Below are positions 43,776 through 52,541 of a stretch of DNA of 64,000 nt, piece by piece. The notes under the pieces are model-generated. The model did not search any database. It worked only from the letters and a program-made list of their open reading frames with translations, and was not told where the DNA came from. Numbering within the stretch: the stretch's first letter is position 1; each line of letters starts with the position of its first letter. Source of the stretch: Geodermatophilus sabuli (GTDB lineage Bacteria > Actinomycetota > Actinomycetes > Mycobacteriales > Geodermatophilaceae); assembly GCF_010686765.1 (NCBI RefSeq), contig NZ_JAAGWF010000010.1, forward strand, positions 283,906 through 347,905, in the 5' to 3' direction. The translations under genes were made by a program, and so were the position numbers.

Positions 43776-45340
43776 GTGCTCGGCTCCACTCCGGCCGGCG
43801 CGAGCTGCGCCAGGGCCTCGCGCAGCACGGCGCGGTCGTCGAACGGGTGCAGGGTGCCGGCCACCTCCTGGCCGGACTCGTGGCCCTTGCCGGCCACCAG
43901 CACGGCGTCGCCGGGCCGGGCGCGCCCGACGGCCGCGGCGATGGCCGCCCGGCGGTCGCCGACCTCGAGCACGTCGCCGCGCCGCTCGGCGGGCACGCCG
44001 GCCAGCATCGCCGCGCGGATGGCCGCGGGGTCCTCCGACCGCGGGTTGTCGTCGGTGACCACGAGCAGGTCGCTGCCGAGCGCGGCGGCCCGGCCCATGG
44101 CCGGGCGCTTGCCCGGGTCCCGGTCACCGCCGCAGCCGAGGACGGTCAGCACCCGGCCCCGGGTGGCGGCGCGCAGCGCGTCCAGCGCGGTCGCCACCGC
44201 GTCCGGGGTGTGCGCGTAGTCCACGACGGCGACGAAGGGCTGGCCGGCGTCGACCGGCTCCATCCGGCCCGGGACCACGGTCGTGGCCAGCCCGGCCAGC
44301 GCCGTGTCCACCGGCACGCCGACGGCGTCGAGCAGGGCGACCGCGAGGACGGCGTTGGCCACGTTGAACCGGCCGGGCAGGCGCACCCGCCCCGGCCAGG
44401 TGCGGCCACCGGGCCCGGTCAGGGTGAACGTCGAGCCGCCGTCCGGGGAGACCGCGACGTCGCCGCCCGACCAGTCGGCGTCGGCACCGCCGGTCGAGAC
44501 GGTGACCGCGCGGCCGCCGAGCCGGTCGGCCAGCCGCCGGCCGTACGGGTCGTCGACGTCCACGACCTCCACGGCCGCGCGGCCGTCGAAGAGCCGGGCC
44601 TTCGCCGCGAAGTAGTCCTCGAGGTCGGTGTGGAAGTCCAGGTGGTCGCGGCCGAGGTTGGTGAAGCCGGCCGCCGCGAAGCCGATGCCGCCGACCCGGC
44701 CGAGCACGAGCGCGTGGCTGGAGACCTCCATGACCACGGTCTGCACGCCGGCGTCGGCCATCCGCGCGAGCAGCGCCTGGACGGCGGGTGCCTCGGGCGT
44801 GGTCCGGACGCTGGGGAAGGCGGTGACCGTCGGCGTCCCGTCGTCGCTGCGGCCCCGCGTGCGGGTCTCGACCGTGCCGATGAGGCCGGTGCCCCGCCCG
44901 GCCGCGGCGAGGCCGGCCTCGACCAGGTAGCTGGTCGTCGTCTTGCCGTTGGTACCGGTGATGCCGATGACCTGCAGCCGGCGGGCGGGCTCGCCGTACA
45001 CCCGCGCGGCGACGGCGCCGAGCAGGGCGCGGGGGTCCTCGACGACGCAGACCGGCAGGCCGGTCGCGGCGGCCTGCTCCCGGCCGGACGGGTCGGTGAG
45101 GACCGCCACGGCACCTCGCGCGGCGGCGTCGGCGGTGAAGCGGGCGCCGTGGGTGCGGGCGCCGGGGAGGGCGGCGTAGAGGTCCCCCCGCGCGACCTCG
45201 CCGGAGGCGAGGGTGACCCCGGTGACCGCGGTCGCCGGATCGCCCTGGACCGGTGCGCCCACGAGGTCGGCCAGGTCGGCGAGGGTCAGCGGCGCGGCCC
45301 CCGCCGAGCGGGGTGCCGCCCCCTCAACGGGCGGGTACAC
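43772..45340 (-). CDS. murE: UDP-MurNAc-L-Ala-D-Glu:meso-diaminopimelate ligase
   Basis: 522 residues. ITGTNGKTTTSYLVEAGL is the P-loop, EVSSHALVLGRVGGIGFAAAGFTNLGRDHLDFH the Mur core, and VTDDNPRSEDP carries DNPR, the motif of meso-DAP-adding enzymes, so the cell wall should contain meso-DAP. GTG 45340 (MYPPVEG...). It is followed by murF with overlap; 84 bases separate it from ftsI. Confidence 0.96.
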   Translation of the reverse strand: MYPPVEGAAPRSAGAAPLTLADLADLVGAPVQGDPATAVTGVTLASGEVARGDLYAALPGARTHGARFTADAAARGAVAVLTDPSGREQAAATGLPVCVVEDPRALLGAVAARVYGEPARRLQVIGITGTNGKTTTSYLVEAGLAAAGRGTGLIGTVETRTRGRSDDGTPTVTAFPSVRTTPEAPAVQALLARMADAGVQTVVMEVSSHALVLGRVGGIGFAAAGFTNLGRDHLDFHTDLEDYFAAKARLFDGRAAVEVVDVDDPYGRRLADRLGGRAVTVSTGGADADWSGGDVAVSPDGGSTFTLTGPGGRTWPGRVRLPGRFNVANAVLAVALLDAVGVPVDTALAGLATTVVPGRMEPVDAGQPFVAVVDYAHTPDAVATALDALRAATRGRVLTVLGCGGDRDPGKRPAMGRAAALGSDLLVVTDDNPRSEDPAAIRAAMLAGVPAERRGDVLEVGDRRAAIAAAVGRARPGDAVLVAGKGHESGQEVAGTLHPFDDRAVLREALAQLAPAGVEPST

Positions 45341-45424
45341 GGGACTCCAATCTACCGGCGGGCCGGTCGGCGCCGCCCGAGCACACCCCGGCGCGCCCTC
45401 GGCCCCCGCGGCGGGGGTGGTCCC

Positions 45425-47242
45425 TCACCCGGTGAGGACGAACTCCGGGCGCGGCGTGCCCGACGGGACGATGCCGTCGGCGGTGAGGGCCCGGCGCATG
45501 ATGTCGGCGAAGACCGGCGCGGCGACCTGGCCGCCCTCCGCCGAGCTCGTCGGCCGCTCCAGGTCGACGGCCACGACGTACTGCGGGTCGTCGGCCGGCG
45601 CGAAGCCCACGAAGGTCGTCACGTACCCGCCGCCGGCGTAGCAGCTGCAGTCGGGGTTGGCCCGCTGGGCGGTGCCGGTCTTGCCGGCGACCCGGAACCC
45701 GTCGATCTGGGCCAGCGGCGCCGTGCCCCCGGGGCCGACGACCGCCTCGAGCATGTACGCCATCTCCTCGGCGGTCGCCTCGCTGACCACCCGGGTGGAC
45801 GCGGGGTCCGGCCTCGCGTCCCCGCCGACGGAGTCGACCAGGCGGGGCTCGATGCGGACCCCGTCGTTGGCGATCGCCTGGTAGACCGACGCCATCTGCA
45901 GGGTGGTCACCGAGACGCCCTGGCCGATCGGCACGTTGGCCGCGCGGCTGGCTGTCCAGTCGGCGGAGTCCTCCAGGATGCCGGCGCTCTCGCCGGGCAG
46001 CTCAATGCCGGTCTCACTGCCGACGCCGAAGGCCCGCAGGTACTCCTCGAGCTTCTGGTCACCCACCTCGCGGGCCAGCATGATCGTGCCCACGTTGCTG
46101 GACTTGGCGAGGATCCCGGTCACCGTCCAGTCCACCGGCGCGTGGTCGTGGGCGTCGGTCACCACCACGTCGCCGGCCTCGATGTGGCCGTTGACCGAGA
46201 GCACCGTGTCGGGGGCGGCCACGCCCTCCTCCAGCGCCGCGGCGAGGGTCACCGCCTTCATCACCGAGCCGGGCTCGAAGACGTCGGACACGACGGGGTT
46301 GCCCAGCAGCTCGGGATCGGTGGAGCCGTGGTCGCCGGGGTCGTAGCCGGGGCAGGAGCCCATCGCCGCGACCTCCCCGGTGTGCACGTCGAGGACGACG
46401 GCCGAGGCGCGGGTGGTCGCGCCGTCCTGGCACGCCTCCGCCAGCCGCTGCTCCATGACGAACTGCAGGTCGCCGTCGAGGGTGAGGGCCACGGTGTCGC
46501 CGTCCACGGCCGGCGTCGACTCGTCGATGCCCGACGGGATCGGGTTGCCGCCGCTGCCCACCTCGACCCGCCGCTGTCCCGGGGTGCCGGCCAGCTCCTC
46601 GTCGAAGGTCTGCTCGATGCCGGCCAGCCCCGCGCCCTCCCGGCCGACGAAGCCCACGACCTGACCACCGACCACGCCCGACGGGTAGAGCCGGACCGGG
46701 TCGTCCTCGAAGGAGATGCCGCCGAGACCGAGCTCGTCGATCGCGTCGACGGTCTCCGGCGGCACCTGACCGGCCAGGACCACGTAGCGGCCGTCCTGGG
46801 AGAGCCGCTCGGTGAGCTCGGACACCGGGACGTCGAGCAGCGTGGTCAGCGCCAGCGCGGTGCGGGCCGGGTCGGCGACCACGGTGGGGTCGGCGACGAC
46901 ACGGGAGGCCGCGACGGTGTAGGCCAGCGGGTTGCCGTCCCGGTCGACCACCTGCCCGCGCAGCGCGGCGATCGGGTAGCTGCGCAGCCGGTCCTGGGCC
47001 GCGGCGGTCGCGTACGCGCCGCCGTCCACGCCCTGGAGCAGCACCAGCTTGCCCATGATGACCAGCAACGGGACGACGACGAGGACGAACCCGACGGTCA
47101 GGCGGCGGCCGGTGGGCCGGCCGCCGGTACGGATGCGTCGGCTGCCGGGCGGACGGCGTGGGGCGAACGCCCCGGAGCCGCGGCCCGGCGATCGCTCCGG
47201 GGTCCGGCGGCCGGGAGCCGGCGGGCGGACGGCGGTGGCCAC
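45425..47242 (-). CDS. ftsI: Septal transpeptidase FtsI (PBP3-like class B PBP)
   Basis: 605 residues. A short Arg-rich tail, one membrane helix (RLTVGFVLVVVPLLVIMGKLV), the PBP dimerisation domain, then the transpeptidase with the active-site Ser in EPGSVMK (near residue 326), SxN in KSSNVGT and KTG in VAGKTGTAQRA. It cross-links septal peptidoglycan with FtsW. There are no PASTA repeats. GTG 47242 starts one base after the ftsL stop. A paired-cysteine stretch NPDCSCYAGGGY near the active site is notable. Confidence 0.95.
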   Translation of the reverse strand: MATAVRPPAPGRRTPERSPGRGSGAFAPRRPPGSRRIRTGGRPTGRRLTVGFVLVVVPLLVIMGKLVLLQGVDGGAYATAAAQDRLRSYPIAALRGQVVDRDGNPLAYTVAASRVVADPTVVADPARTALALTTLLDVPVSELTERLSQDGRYVVLAGQVPPETVDAIDELGLGGISFEDDPVRLYPSGVVGGQVVGFVGREGAGLAGIEQTFDEELAGTPGQRRVEVGSGGNPIPSGIDESTPAVDGDTVALTLDGDLQFVMEQRLAEACQDGATTRASAVVLDVHTGEVAAMGSCPGYDPGDHGSTDPELLGNPVVSDVFEPGSVMKAVTLAAALEEGVAAPDTVLSVNGHIEAGDVVVTDAHDHAPVDWTVTGILAKSSNVGTIMLAREVGDQKLEEYLRAFGVGSETGIELPGESAGILEDSADWTASRAANVPIGQGVSVTTLQMASVYQAIANDGVRIEPRLVDSVGGDARPDPASTRVVSEATAEEMAYMLEAVVGPGGTAPLAQIDGFRVAGKTGTAQRANPDCSCYAGGGYVTTFVGFAPADDPQYVVAVDLERPTSSAEGGQVAAPVFADIMRRALTADGIVPSGTPRPEFVLTG

Positions 47243-47243
47243 G

Positions 47244-47921
47244 TCAGCCCCCGCTGCCGGGCTCGGGGACGGGGGCGGGCGCCTCCGCCGGGGCGGGCTC
47301 ACCGCGGAGGGTGACCGTGCCGTCCTCGCCGATGACCAGGTAGGCCGCCGGGCCGGCCGGGACCAGGCCCGCCTCGGTCGCCTCCGCCGCGAGCCGCGCC
47401 GGCGTGCCGCCGGTGATGACCTGCTGCTCCAGGCGCTGGACCTCCTGGGCCCGGTCGGCGTTGGCCGTCTCCAGCTGGGTCGCCTTCAGCGAGTTCACCG
47501 CGATGGCGGTGTTGAGGAACAGCAACCCCAGCGTGGTGGCGACCAGGAGGCCGACGACCAGCAGCACCAGCGGGGCGCGGCGGGTGCCGACCGCGCCCCG
47601 GCGGACGCGGGCTGGCGCCGGGGCGGGCGTGGACCGGGAGGGGGTCCCGCTCGCCCGGGCGGGGCGGCTGCGCAGCGAGCCGGTGCGGACCGGCCCGCTG
47701 TGCGCGCGCGCCGGGCGCTCGGGTGCGGCGACCGGCAGGGACGCGGCCGGCACGGGCGGGGGCGGCGGGGTGGGCACCGGGCGGCGGGGGGCAGCCGCGC
47801 GCAGCGGCGGCACGGCCCGTGGGGCGCTGCGGCGCACCGGCGCCGGGCGGCCCGCGCCGGCATCGGCCGGGGCGCCCGCCGACCGGGTGTTCGCGCCCGC
47901 GGACCGGGCGGTGGCGCTCAC
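47244..47921 (-). CDS. ftsL: FtsL-like septal protein
   Basis: 225 residues. The first 125 are low-complexity Pro/Arg/Ala, then one membrane helix ([21 protein letters not shown]), a leucine-zipper-like coiled coil ([26 protein letters not shown]) and a short extracytoplasmic tail. Position between rsmH and ftsI, size and topology identify FtsL, a scaffold in the FtsQLB complex; sequence similarity in this family is always low. The cytoplasmic part is much longer than usual. GTG 47921 overlaps the rsmH stop (GTGA). Confidence 0.82.
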   Translation of the reverse strand: MSATARSAGANTRSAGAPADAGAGRPAPVRRSAPRAVPPLRAAAPRRPVPTPPPPPVPAASLPVAAPERPARAHSGPVRTGSLRSRPARASGTPSRSTPAPAPARVRRGAVGTRRAPLVLLVVGLLVATTLGLLFLNTAIAVNSLKATQLETANADRAQEVQRLEQQVITGGTPARLAAEATEAGLVPAGPAAYLVIGEDGTVTLRGEPAPAEAPAPVPEPGSGG

Positions 47922-48895
47922 GCGGCCCGCCGGATGCGCTCGGCGGCCCGGACGCGGGCCGAGGCGGCCCGCGGGTTGGCGGCGACCTCGTCGTCCGACG
48001 GCGCCTCGCCGCCGCGGGTGAGCAGCCGGAGCGTCGGGGCGTGCTCGGGCAGCGGCACCGGGAACCCGGGCGGCGTGCGGTCGGTGGCGCCGTCGGCGAG
48101 CACGTGCTTGACGATCCGGTCCTCGAGGGAGTGGAAGGTGATGACGGCGATCCGCCCGCCCACCGCCAGGGCGTCGAGCGCGGCCGGCAGAGCCCGCTCC
48201 AGCACCCCGAGCTCGTCGTTCACCTCGATCCGCAGGGCCTGGAACGTCCGCTTGGCCGGATGACCGCCGGTGCGCCGGGTGGCCGCGGGGATCGAGTCGC
48301 GGACCAGCTCGGCCAGCCGGCCGGTGCGGGTGAACGGCTCGCGGTCGCGCTCACGGGCGATGGCCGAGGCGATGCGCGCGGCGAAGCGTTCCTCGCCGTA
48401 CACCCGCAGCACGCGGGCGAGCTCCTTCGGCGGGTAGGTGTTCACGACGTCGGCGGCCGTCCGCGGGGCGGCGGGGTCCATGCGCATGTCCAGGGGCGCG
48501 TCGGCGGCGTAGCTGAAGCCCCGGTCGGGGCGGTCGAGCTGCAGCGAGGAGACACCGAGGTCGAACAGCACCGCCTGCACCTCCTCGACGCCGAGCCGGT
48601 CGAGCACCGCCGGCAGCTCGTCGAAGACGGCGGGGACGAGCGTGGCGCGGGCGGTGCTGCCGGCGGCCTCGATCCGCCGGGCGGCCTCGGCGCGCGCGTC
48701 GGGGTCGCGGTCCAGGCCGATCAGCCGCAGCCCGGGATGGGCCGACAGCAGCGCCAGGGCGTGGCCGGCCAGGCCGAGGGTCGCGTCCACGAGCACGGCC
48801 CCGTCGCCGGCGCAGGCCGGGGCGAGCAGTTCGGTGACCCGGTCGAGCAGGACGGGCACGTGCACCGCGGACGGCGCCGGCTCGGTGCTGCTCAT
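47918..48895 (-). CDS. rsmH: 16S rRNA (cytosine-1402-N4) methyltransferase
   Basis: 325 residues. [16 protein letters not shown] and [15 protein letters not shown] form the SAM-binding start, followed by [20 protein letters not shown] and the C-terminal [20 protein letters not shown] with [14 protein letters not shown]. It methylates C1402 in the ribosomal P site. ATG 48895 ([15 protein letters not shown]) is preceded by GAGGAG; an ATG 14 codons earlier is less likely. Confidence 0.95.
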   Translation of the reverse strand: MSSTEPAPSAVHVPVLLDRVTELLAPACAGDGAVLVDATLGLAGHALALLSAHPGLRLIGLDRDPDARAEAARRIEAAGSTARATLVPAVFDELPAVLDRLGVEEVQAVLFDLGVSSLQLDRPDRGFSYAADAPLDMRMDPAAPRTAADVVNTYPPKELARVLRVYGEERFAARIASAIARERDREPFTRTGRLAELVRDSIPAATRRTGGHPAKRTFQALRIEVNDELGVLERALPAALDALAVGGRIAVITFHSLEDRIVKHVLADGATDRTPPGFPVPLPEHAPTLRLLTRGGEAPSDDEVAANPRAASARVRAAERIRRAA

Positions 48896-49031
48896 CGTCG
48901 ACTGCTCCTCGAACGGATCGGGGTGGTGCCCCTGCATGGTGACGCGGGGGCGTGGTCGGCGGGGGGAGCAGCGTCGGCGGGTCGCGCGTGAGGAGGTCGT
49001 CGTCCCTGGGGTCGGGGGTGTCCGGGCGGGG

Positions 49032-49066
49032 GTGGGGCGCAGTGGGGTGGGTGGGGCGCGGTGGGG
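49032..49066 (+). promoter_or_regulatory. GTGGGG array, possible MraZ boxes
   Basis: GTGGGG occurs at 49032, 49042, 49051 and 49061, spacing 10, 9 and 10. MraZ of other bacteria binds short G-rich direct repeats with about a 10-base period. Orientation is opposite to the dcw transcript. Confidence 0.4.
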
Positions 49067-49236
49067 CCGGGCCGGCCCGCAGGGTCCCGGCCCGCCCCCC
49101 GCGGGGCCCGCCTGGCGTCGGGGAAGAGCGTCAGGTGGCGCCCCGCGGGGACGGGGAGGGCCCGCGCCGCGCGGCTGGTCGGCCGGTGCGGCGTCGCGCC
49201 CGTTCGGGCGGTGCAGCTCCTCCGTGCCACGGGGGT

Positions 49237-49295
49237 CCGAGCCGCGGGGAAGGCGGCTCGGGCCGGTCGGTCGAGCCGCGGGGAAGTCGGCTCGG
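49237..49295 (-). terminator. Tandem hairpins between mraZ and rsmH
   Basis: Two hairpins share the arms CGAGCCG and CGGCTCG: 49237-49245/49253-49261 (9 bp) and 49272-49278/49288-49294 (7 bp), loops GGGGAAG and CGGGGAAGT. The units are direct repeats 34 bases apart; they may act as tandem attenuators after mraZ. Confidence 0.5.
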
Positions 49296-49340
49296 TCGGG
49301 GTGGGCCCGGAGGGGGTCGAGGGGTGGGGGACGTCGGGGC

Positions 49341-49775
49341 TCAGGAGAGGGTGGGCATCCCCTCGCTCTCCATGTCGGCGTAGCTGGCCTCCTGCTCGGC
49401 CACGTAGGCGTCCCACGTGGCGGAGTCCCAGATCTCGAACCGGGTGTCGACGCCGACCACGACCACGTCGCGGTCCAGGCCGGCGTACTCGCGCAGGCTC
49501 GCCGGGATCGTGATGCGGCCGGTCTTGTCCGGCTCGATCTCGACCATCGACCCGAAGCTCATGCGGGCCCGCATGCGGGCCGCGGCGGTGTCGGAGGGGG
49601 CCATCGCGGCGGCCGCGGCGCTCTGCTCGGAGACGCGGGCCATCGTGAGGCCGTAGATGCAGCGCTCCTGGCCCTTCTTGATCACCATGCCGTCGGCCAC
49701 CTGCTCGCGGAAGCGGACGGGGAGAGCGAGCCGGCCCTTCTCGTCGAGCCGCAGCGGATAGCTGCCGACGAACAC
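49341..49775 (-). CDS. mraZ: Transcriptional regulator MraZ
   Basis: 144 residues built of two SpoVT-AbrB-like halves: [22 protein letters not shown] with [13 protein letters not shown], and [35 protein letters not shown]. It binds DNA near its own promoter and regulates the dcw cluster. GTG 49775 follows a strong GGGGGAGG site. The short unrelated tail ([14 protein letters not shown]) is normal. Boxes matching its usual recognition pattern lie at 49853-49892. Confidence 0.95.
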   Translation of the reverse strand: MFVGSYPLRLDEKGRLALPVRFREQVADGMVIKKGQERCIYGLTMARVSEQSAAAAAMAPSDTAAARMRARMSFGSMVEIEPDKTGRITIPASLREYAGLDRDVVVVGVDTRFEIWDSATWDAYVAEQEASYADMESEGMPTLS

Positions 49776-49852
49776 CGGATCACCTCCCCCACTGGTCCTC
49801 CCATGGCTCTGCGGGGACCCCGGACCGGGCCCTGCCTCCCCACCGCGCCACA

Positions 49853-49892
49853 CAGTAACCCACTCGGCCCCACTCGACACCACTCGACACCA
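49853..49892 (-). promoter_or_regulatory. MraZ boxes and mraZ promoter
   Basis: On the minus strand four direct decamers run without gaps: TGGTGTCGAG, TGGTGTCGAG, TGGGGCCGAG, TGGGTTACTG. The last contains TACTGT, a plausible -10 hexamer, about 75 bases before the mraZ start, so MraZ bound here would block its own promoter. The period and TGG(G/T)G core match MraZ sites known from other bacteria. Confidence 0.65.
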
Positions 49893-49960
49893 TGTCGTGA
49901 CCGGTCTTCCCCACTGCTCCCCGCGCAGGTCAGGGCCCCGTCGGCCCACCGGCGCACCGG

Positions 49961-49988
49961 GTGGGGCGCGGTGGGGGCTGCGCCCCAC
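49961..49988 (+). promoter_or_regulatory. GTGGGG pair within a hairpin
   Basis: GTGGGGCGCG and GTGGGGGCTG are adjacent decamers (49961-49980), and GTGGGGCG pairs with CGCCCCAC (49981-49988). May be a further MraZ site on the moxR side, or a structured leader. Confidence 0.35.
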
Positions 49989-50114
49989 TCCCGCCCGCTC
50001 CGACGGTCCGCAGCGGCCGCCCCGGACCGCGTCGGGGAGAGGAGGTGGGGCTCTGCAACGAGTGCCGCTCTGCGGGACCGCCCGGGAGGCGTTCCGCGCA
50101 CGTAACGTGGAGAG

Positions 50115-50195
50115 GTGATCGAGCGTGCGGGGTCGCCCCCGGCCACAGCACCGTCGGACCCGCGGTCGACGAGCGCCGGCGAGGAGGTCTCGTGA
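50115..50195 (+). CDS. 26-residue leader ORF overlapping moxR start
   Basis: GTG 50115 to TGA 50195 encodes VIERAGSPPATAPSDPR then STSAGEEVS, 26 residues. The last codons carry the GAGGAGG ribosome-binding site of moxR and the stop overlaps its GTG (GTGA). Length, C-terminal pattern and nucleotides match the ileS leader at 26256-26336 while the N-terminal halves differ. A coupling device is likely; function of the peptide unknown. Confidence 0.5.
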   Translation: MIERAGSPPATAPSDPRSTSAGEEVS

Positions 50196-51169
50196 CGGAG
50201 GTGACCCGCGCCACCGACGGGACCTCCTCCGTCGACGTCGCGGCCGAGGGTGCCCGGATCGCGGCGAACATGGCCCGCGTCGTCCACGGCAAGCCCGACG
50301 TCGTCCACCTGGCGCTGGTCGTCCTGCTGGCCGAGGGCCACCTGCTCGTCGAGGACGTGCCGGGCGTGGGCAAGACGACGCTGGCCAAGGCACTGGCCGC
50401 GTCGATCGACGCGACCGTGCGCCGCATCCAGTTCACGCCGGACCTGCTGCCCAGTGACGTGACCGGGGTGGCGATCTACGACCAGGAGAGCCGCGAGTTC
50501 GAGTTCAAGCCGGGCGCGGTGTTCGCCAACGTCGTCGTCGCGGACGAGATCAACCGGGCCTCGCCGAAGACCCAGTCGGCGCTCCTGGAGTGCATGGAGG
50601 AGCGGCAGGTCACCGTGGACGGCATCAGCTACGAGCTGGCCCGGCCCTTCCTCGTCATGGCGACCCAGAACCCGATCGAGATGGAGGGCACCTATCCCCT
50701 CCCCGAGGCCCAGCGCGACCGCTTCACCGCGCGGGTCTCCATGGGCTACCCCGACCGCGAGGCGGAGCTGGCCATGCTCGACGACCTGGTCACCTCCGAC
50801 CCGCTGGCGGCGCTGACCCCGGTCGCGGACGCCGCGGGCATCCGGGCGCTGGTCACCGCGGTCGGCGGCCTGCACGTCTCCGAGGCCGTCCGCCGCTACG
50901 TGGTGGCGCTGGTCGAGGGCACCCGCCGCTCCCCCGACCTGCGGTTGGGCGCCTCCCCCCGGGCGGGCCTGCAGCTGCTCCGCACGGCCCGGGCGGCCGC
51001 GGCCCTGGCCGGCCGCGACCACGTCCTGCCCGACGACGTCCAGACCGTCGCCGTGCCGGTGCTGTCCCACCGCCTGCTGCTCACCCCCGACGCGTCGGCG
51101 GCCCGCCGCGGCGCCGAGCAGGTGGTGACCGACCTGCTGGCGACCGTCCCGGTGCCCCGCGGGCGCTGA
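50192..51169 (+). CDS. MoxR-family AAA+ ATPase
   Basis: 325 residues. Walker A LVEDVPGVGKTTLAKAL near residue 57, Walker B VVVADEINRASPKTQSALLECMEERQVTVDG near residue 115, sensor 1 FLVMATQNPIEMEGTYPLPEAQRDRF, and the arginine-rich GASPRAGLQLLRTARAAA helix. MoxR proteins act as chaperone-like ATPases with DUF58 and membrane partners. Here it heads a moxR-DUF58-transglutaminase operon, a frequent trio of uncertain function. GTG 50192 overlaps a 26-codon leader ORF. Confidence 0.93.
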   Translation: MTEVTRATDGTSSVDVAAEGARIAANMARVVHGKPDVVHLALVVLLAEGHLLVEDVPGVGKTTLAKALAASIDATVRRIQFTPDLLPSDVTGVAIYDQESREFEFKPGAVFANVVVADEINRASPKTQSALLECMEERQVTVDGISYELARPFLVMATQNPIEMEGTYPLPEAQRDRFTARVSMGYPDREAELAMLDDLVTSDPLAALTPVADAAGIRALVTAVGGLHVSEAVRRYVVALVEGTRRSPDLRLGASPRAGLQLLRTARAAAALAGRDHVLPDDVQTVAVPVLSHRLLLTPDASAARRGAEQVVTDLLATVPVPRGR

Positions 51170-51170
51170 C

Positions 51171-52541
51171 GTGCGCGGACCGGTCTCGTCGGCCCTGGCC
51201 ACCCTGACCCTGCGCGGGCGCTGCCTGGTCGCGGCGGGCCTGACGCTGCTGCTGCTCGGCATGCTGCTGGGCGAGCGCCCCCTCGTGCAGATCGCGGTCT
51301 TCGTGCTGGCCCTGCCGCTGCTGTCGGCGGCCGCCGTGGCCCGGCGCCGGTTCCGGGTGGCCTCCCGCCGCACGGTCACCCCGGCCCGGGTGGCGCGGGG
51401 TGGGGACGCCGACGTCCGGCTGGAGGTCACCAACGCCGGCCGGGGCACCGGGGGGCTGTGGCTGCTCGCCGAGACGGTGCCGGCCGAGCTGGGGCACCCC
51501 CCGGAGTTCGTCGTCGAGCGGCTGTCCCCCGGCGCGACGGCGGCCATGCACTACCGGGTGCACGGCACCCGGCGCGGCCGCTACCGGCTCGGCCCGCTGC
51601 GGCTGCGGCTGGTGGACCCCTTCGGCCTGGTGCTGCGCAGCGTCGCCGGCGCCGACAGCGCGCCGCTGGTCGTGGTGCCGCGGGTGGTGCCGCTGGGAGC
51701 CGGCGGACCGGCCGGTGGGCACGGCGGGGGCGGCTCCGGGGCCCGGCGCTCGATCGCCGTGCACGGCGAGGACGACGTCAGCACCCGCGCCTACCGCCAC
51801 GGCGACGACCTGCGGAAGGTGCACTGGCGGGCCACCGCGCGCACCGGCGAGCTGATGGTGCGGCTGGAGGAACGGCCGTGGCGGGCCCAGGCCACCCTGC
51901 TGCTGGACACCCGGGCGCGCGCGCACCTGCTGGCCCGTGGTCACGCCGCCGACGTCCGGGCCGCCACCGCCGGCGACGACGCTCCCCCGCCCGACAGCCT
52001 CGAGTGGCTGGTGGAGGCCGCCGCCAGCATCGGCACCGAGCTGCTCGGCCGCGGCGCCACCCTGCGGGTGCTGACCGACTCCGCCGAGCTCGCCCCGGCC
52101 GAGCACCACCGGGGGCTGGGTCAGGGGGAGCTGCTGGACCAGCTCGCGGCGGTCACGCCGTCGCGGCTCTCCGGGCTCGGCCCGGGCATCGACCTGGTCG
52201 CCCGGGCCGCCGGAGACGGCCCGGTCATCGCCCTGCTCGGGGCGGTCGGGCCGGACGAGGCCGCCGAGCTGGTGCGCGCCCGCTCCGGGCCGACCAGCGA
52301 CCTGGCCGTGCTGGCCGACATCGGCAGCTGGGCCGAGGCCGGCGTCCGGCGCGGCCGGCGGCCGGTCTCGGGGGCGGCGCGCGACGAGCTGACCCGCCAG
52401 CAGGGTGTGGCCGCCGACCTGCTCCGCGCCGGCGGGTGGCGGGTCGCCGTCGCCACCGCGGAGGAGTCGCTGGGAGCGGTGTGGGCCCAGCTGGGCCGGC
52501 CCGGCGTGGCGAGCCCCGACCGGCGGGCGGTGCCGCTGTGA
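51171..52541 (+). CDS. DUF58 domain protein
   Basis: 456 residues. Two hydrophobic segments near the N-terminus (LVAAGLTLLLLGMLLG, LVQIAVFVLALPLLSAAAVA), an immunoglobulin-like part, then the DUF58 motif GEDDVSTRAYRHGDDLRKVHWRATARTGELMVRLEE, and a von Willebrand-like end. The family is encoded beside MoxR and probably acts with it. GTG 51171 starts one base after the moxR stop; its stop overlaps the next gene. Confidence 0.92.
   Translation: MRGPVSSALATLTLRGRCLVAAGLTLLLLGMLLGERPLVQIAVFVLALPLLSAAAVARRRFRVASRRTVTPARVARGGDADVRLEVTNAGRGTGGLWLLAETVPAELGHPPEFVVERLSPGATAAMHYRVHGTRRGRYRLGPLRLRLVDPFGLVLRSVAGADSAPLVVVPRVVPLGAGGPAGGHGGGGSGARRSIAVHGEDDVSTRAYRHGDDLRKVHWRATARTGELMVRLEERPWRAQATLLLDTRARAHLLARGHAADVRAATAGDDAPPPDSLEWLVEAAASIGTELLGRGATLRVLTDSAELAPAEHHRGLGQGELLDQLAAVTPSRLSGLGPGIDLVARAAGDGPVIALLGAVGPDEAAELVRARSGPTSDLAVLADIGSWAEAGVRRGRRPVSGAARDELTRQQGVAADLLRAGGWRVAVATAEESLGAVWAQLGRPGVASPDRRAVPL

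Larger units (their letters stand above)
48896..49340. other. Long mraZ-rsmH gap with GTGGGG array and tandem hairpins
   Basis: 445 bases with no credible gene; ORFs on both strands are Arg/Pro/Gly-rich and lack any family-like stretch. It contains a four-unit GTGGGG array (49032-49066) and two hairpins with the same arms (49237-49295). In most actinobacteria mraZ and rsmH are nearly adjacent, so the gap is unusual. Confidence 0.6.
49776..50114. other. Divergent region between mraZ and moxR leader
   Basis: 339 bases without a gene. It contains the MraZ-type boxes, a second GTGGGG pair (49961-49988), the mraZ ribosome-binding site, and the lead-in to the moxR leader ORF. Confidence 0.6.

Noticed and set aside
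48892..49416. Overlapping ORFs on both strands of the mraZ-rsmH gap
   Set aside because: Arg/Pro/Gly-rich composition, no ribosome-binding site and no family-like sequence; treated as non-coding.
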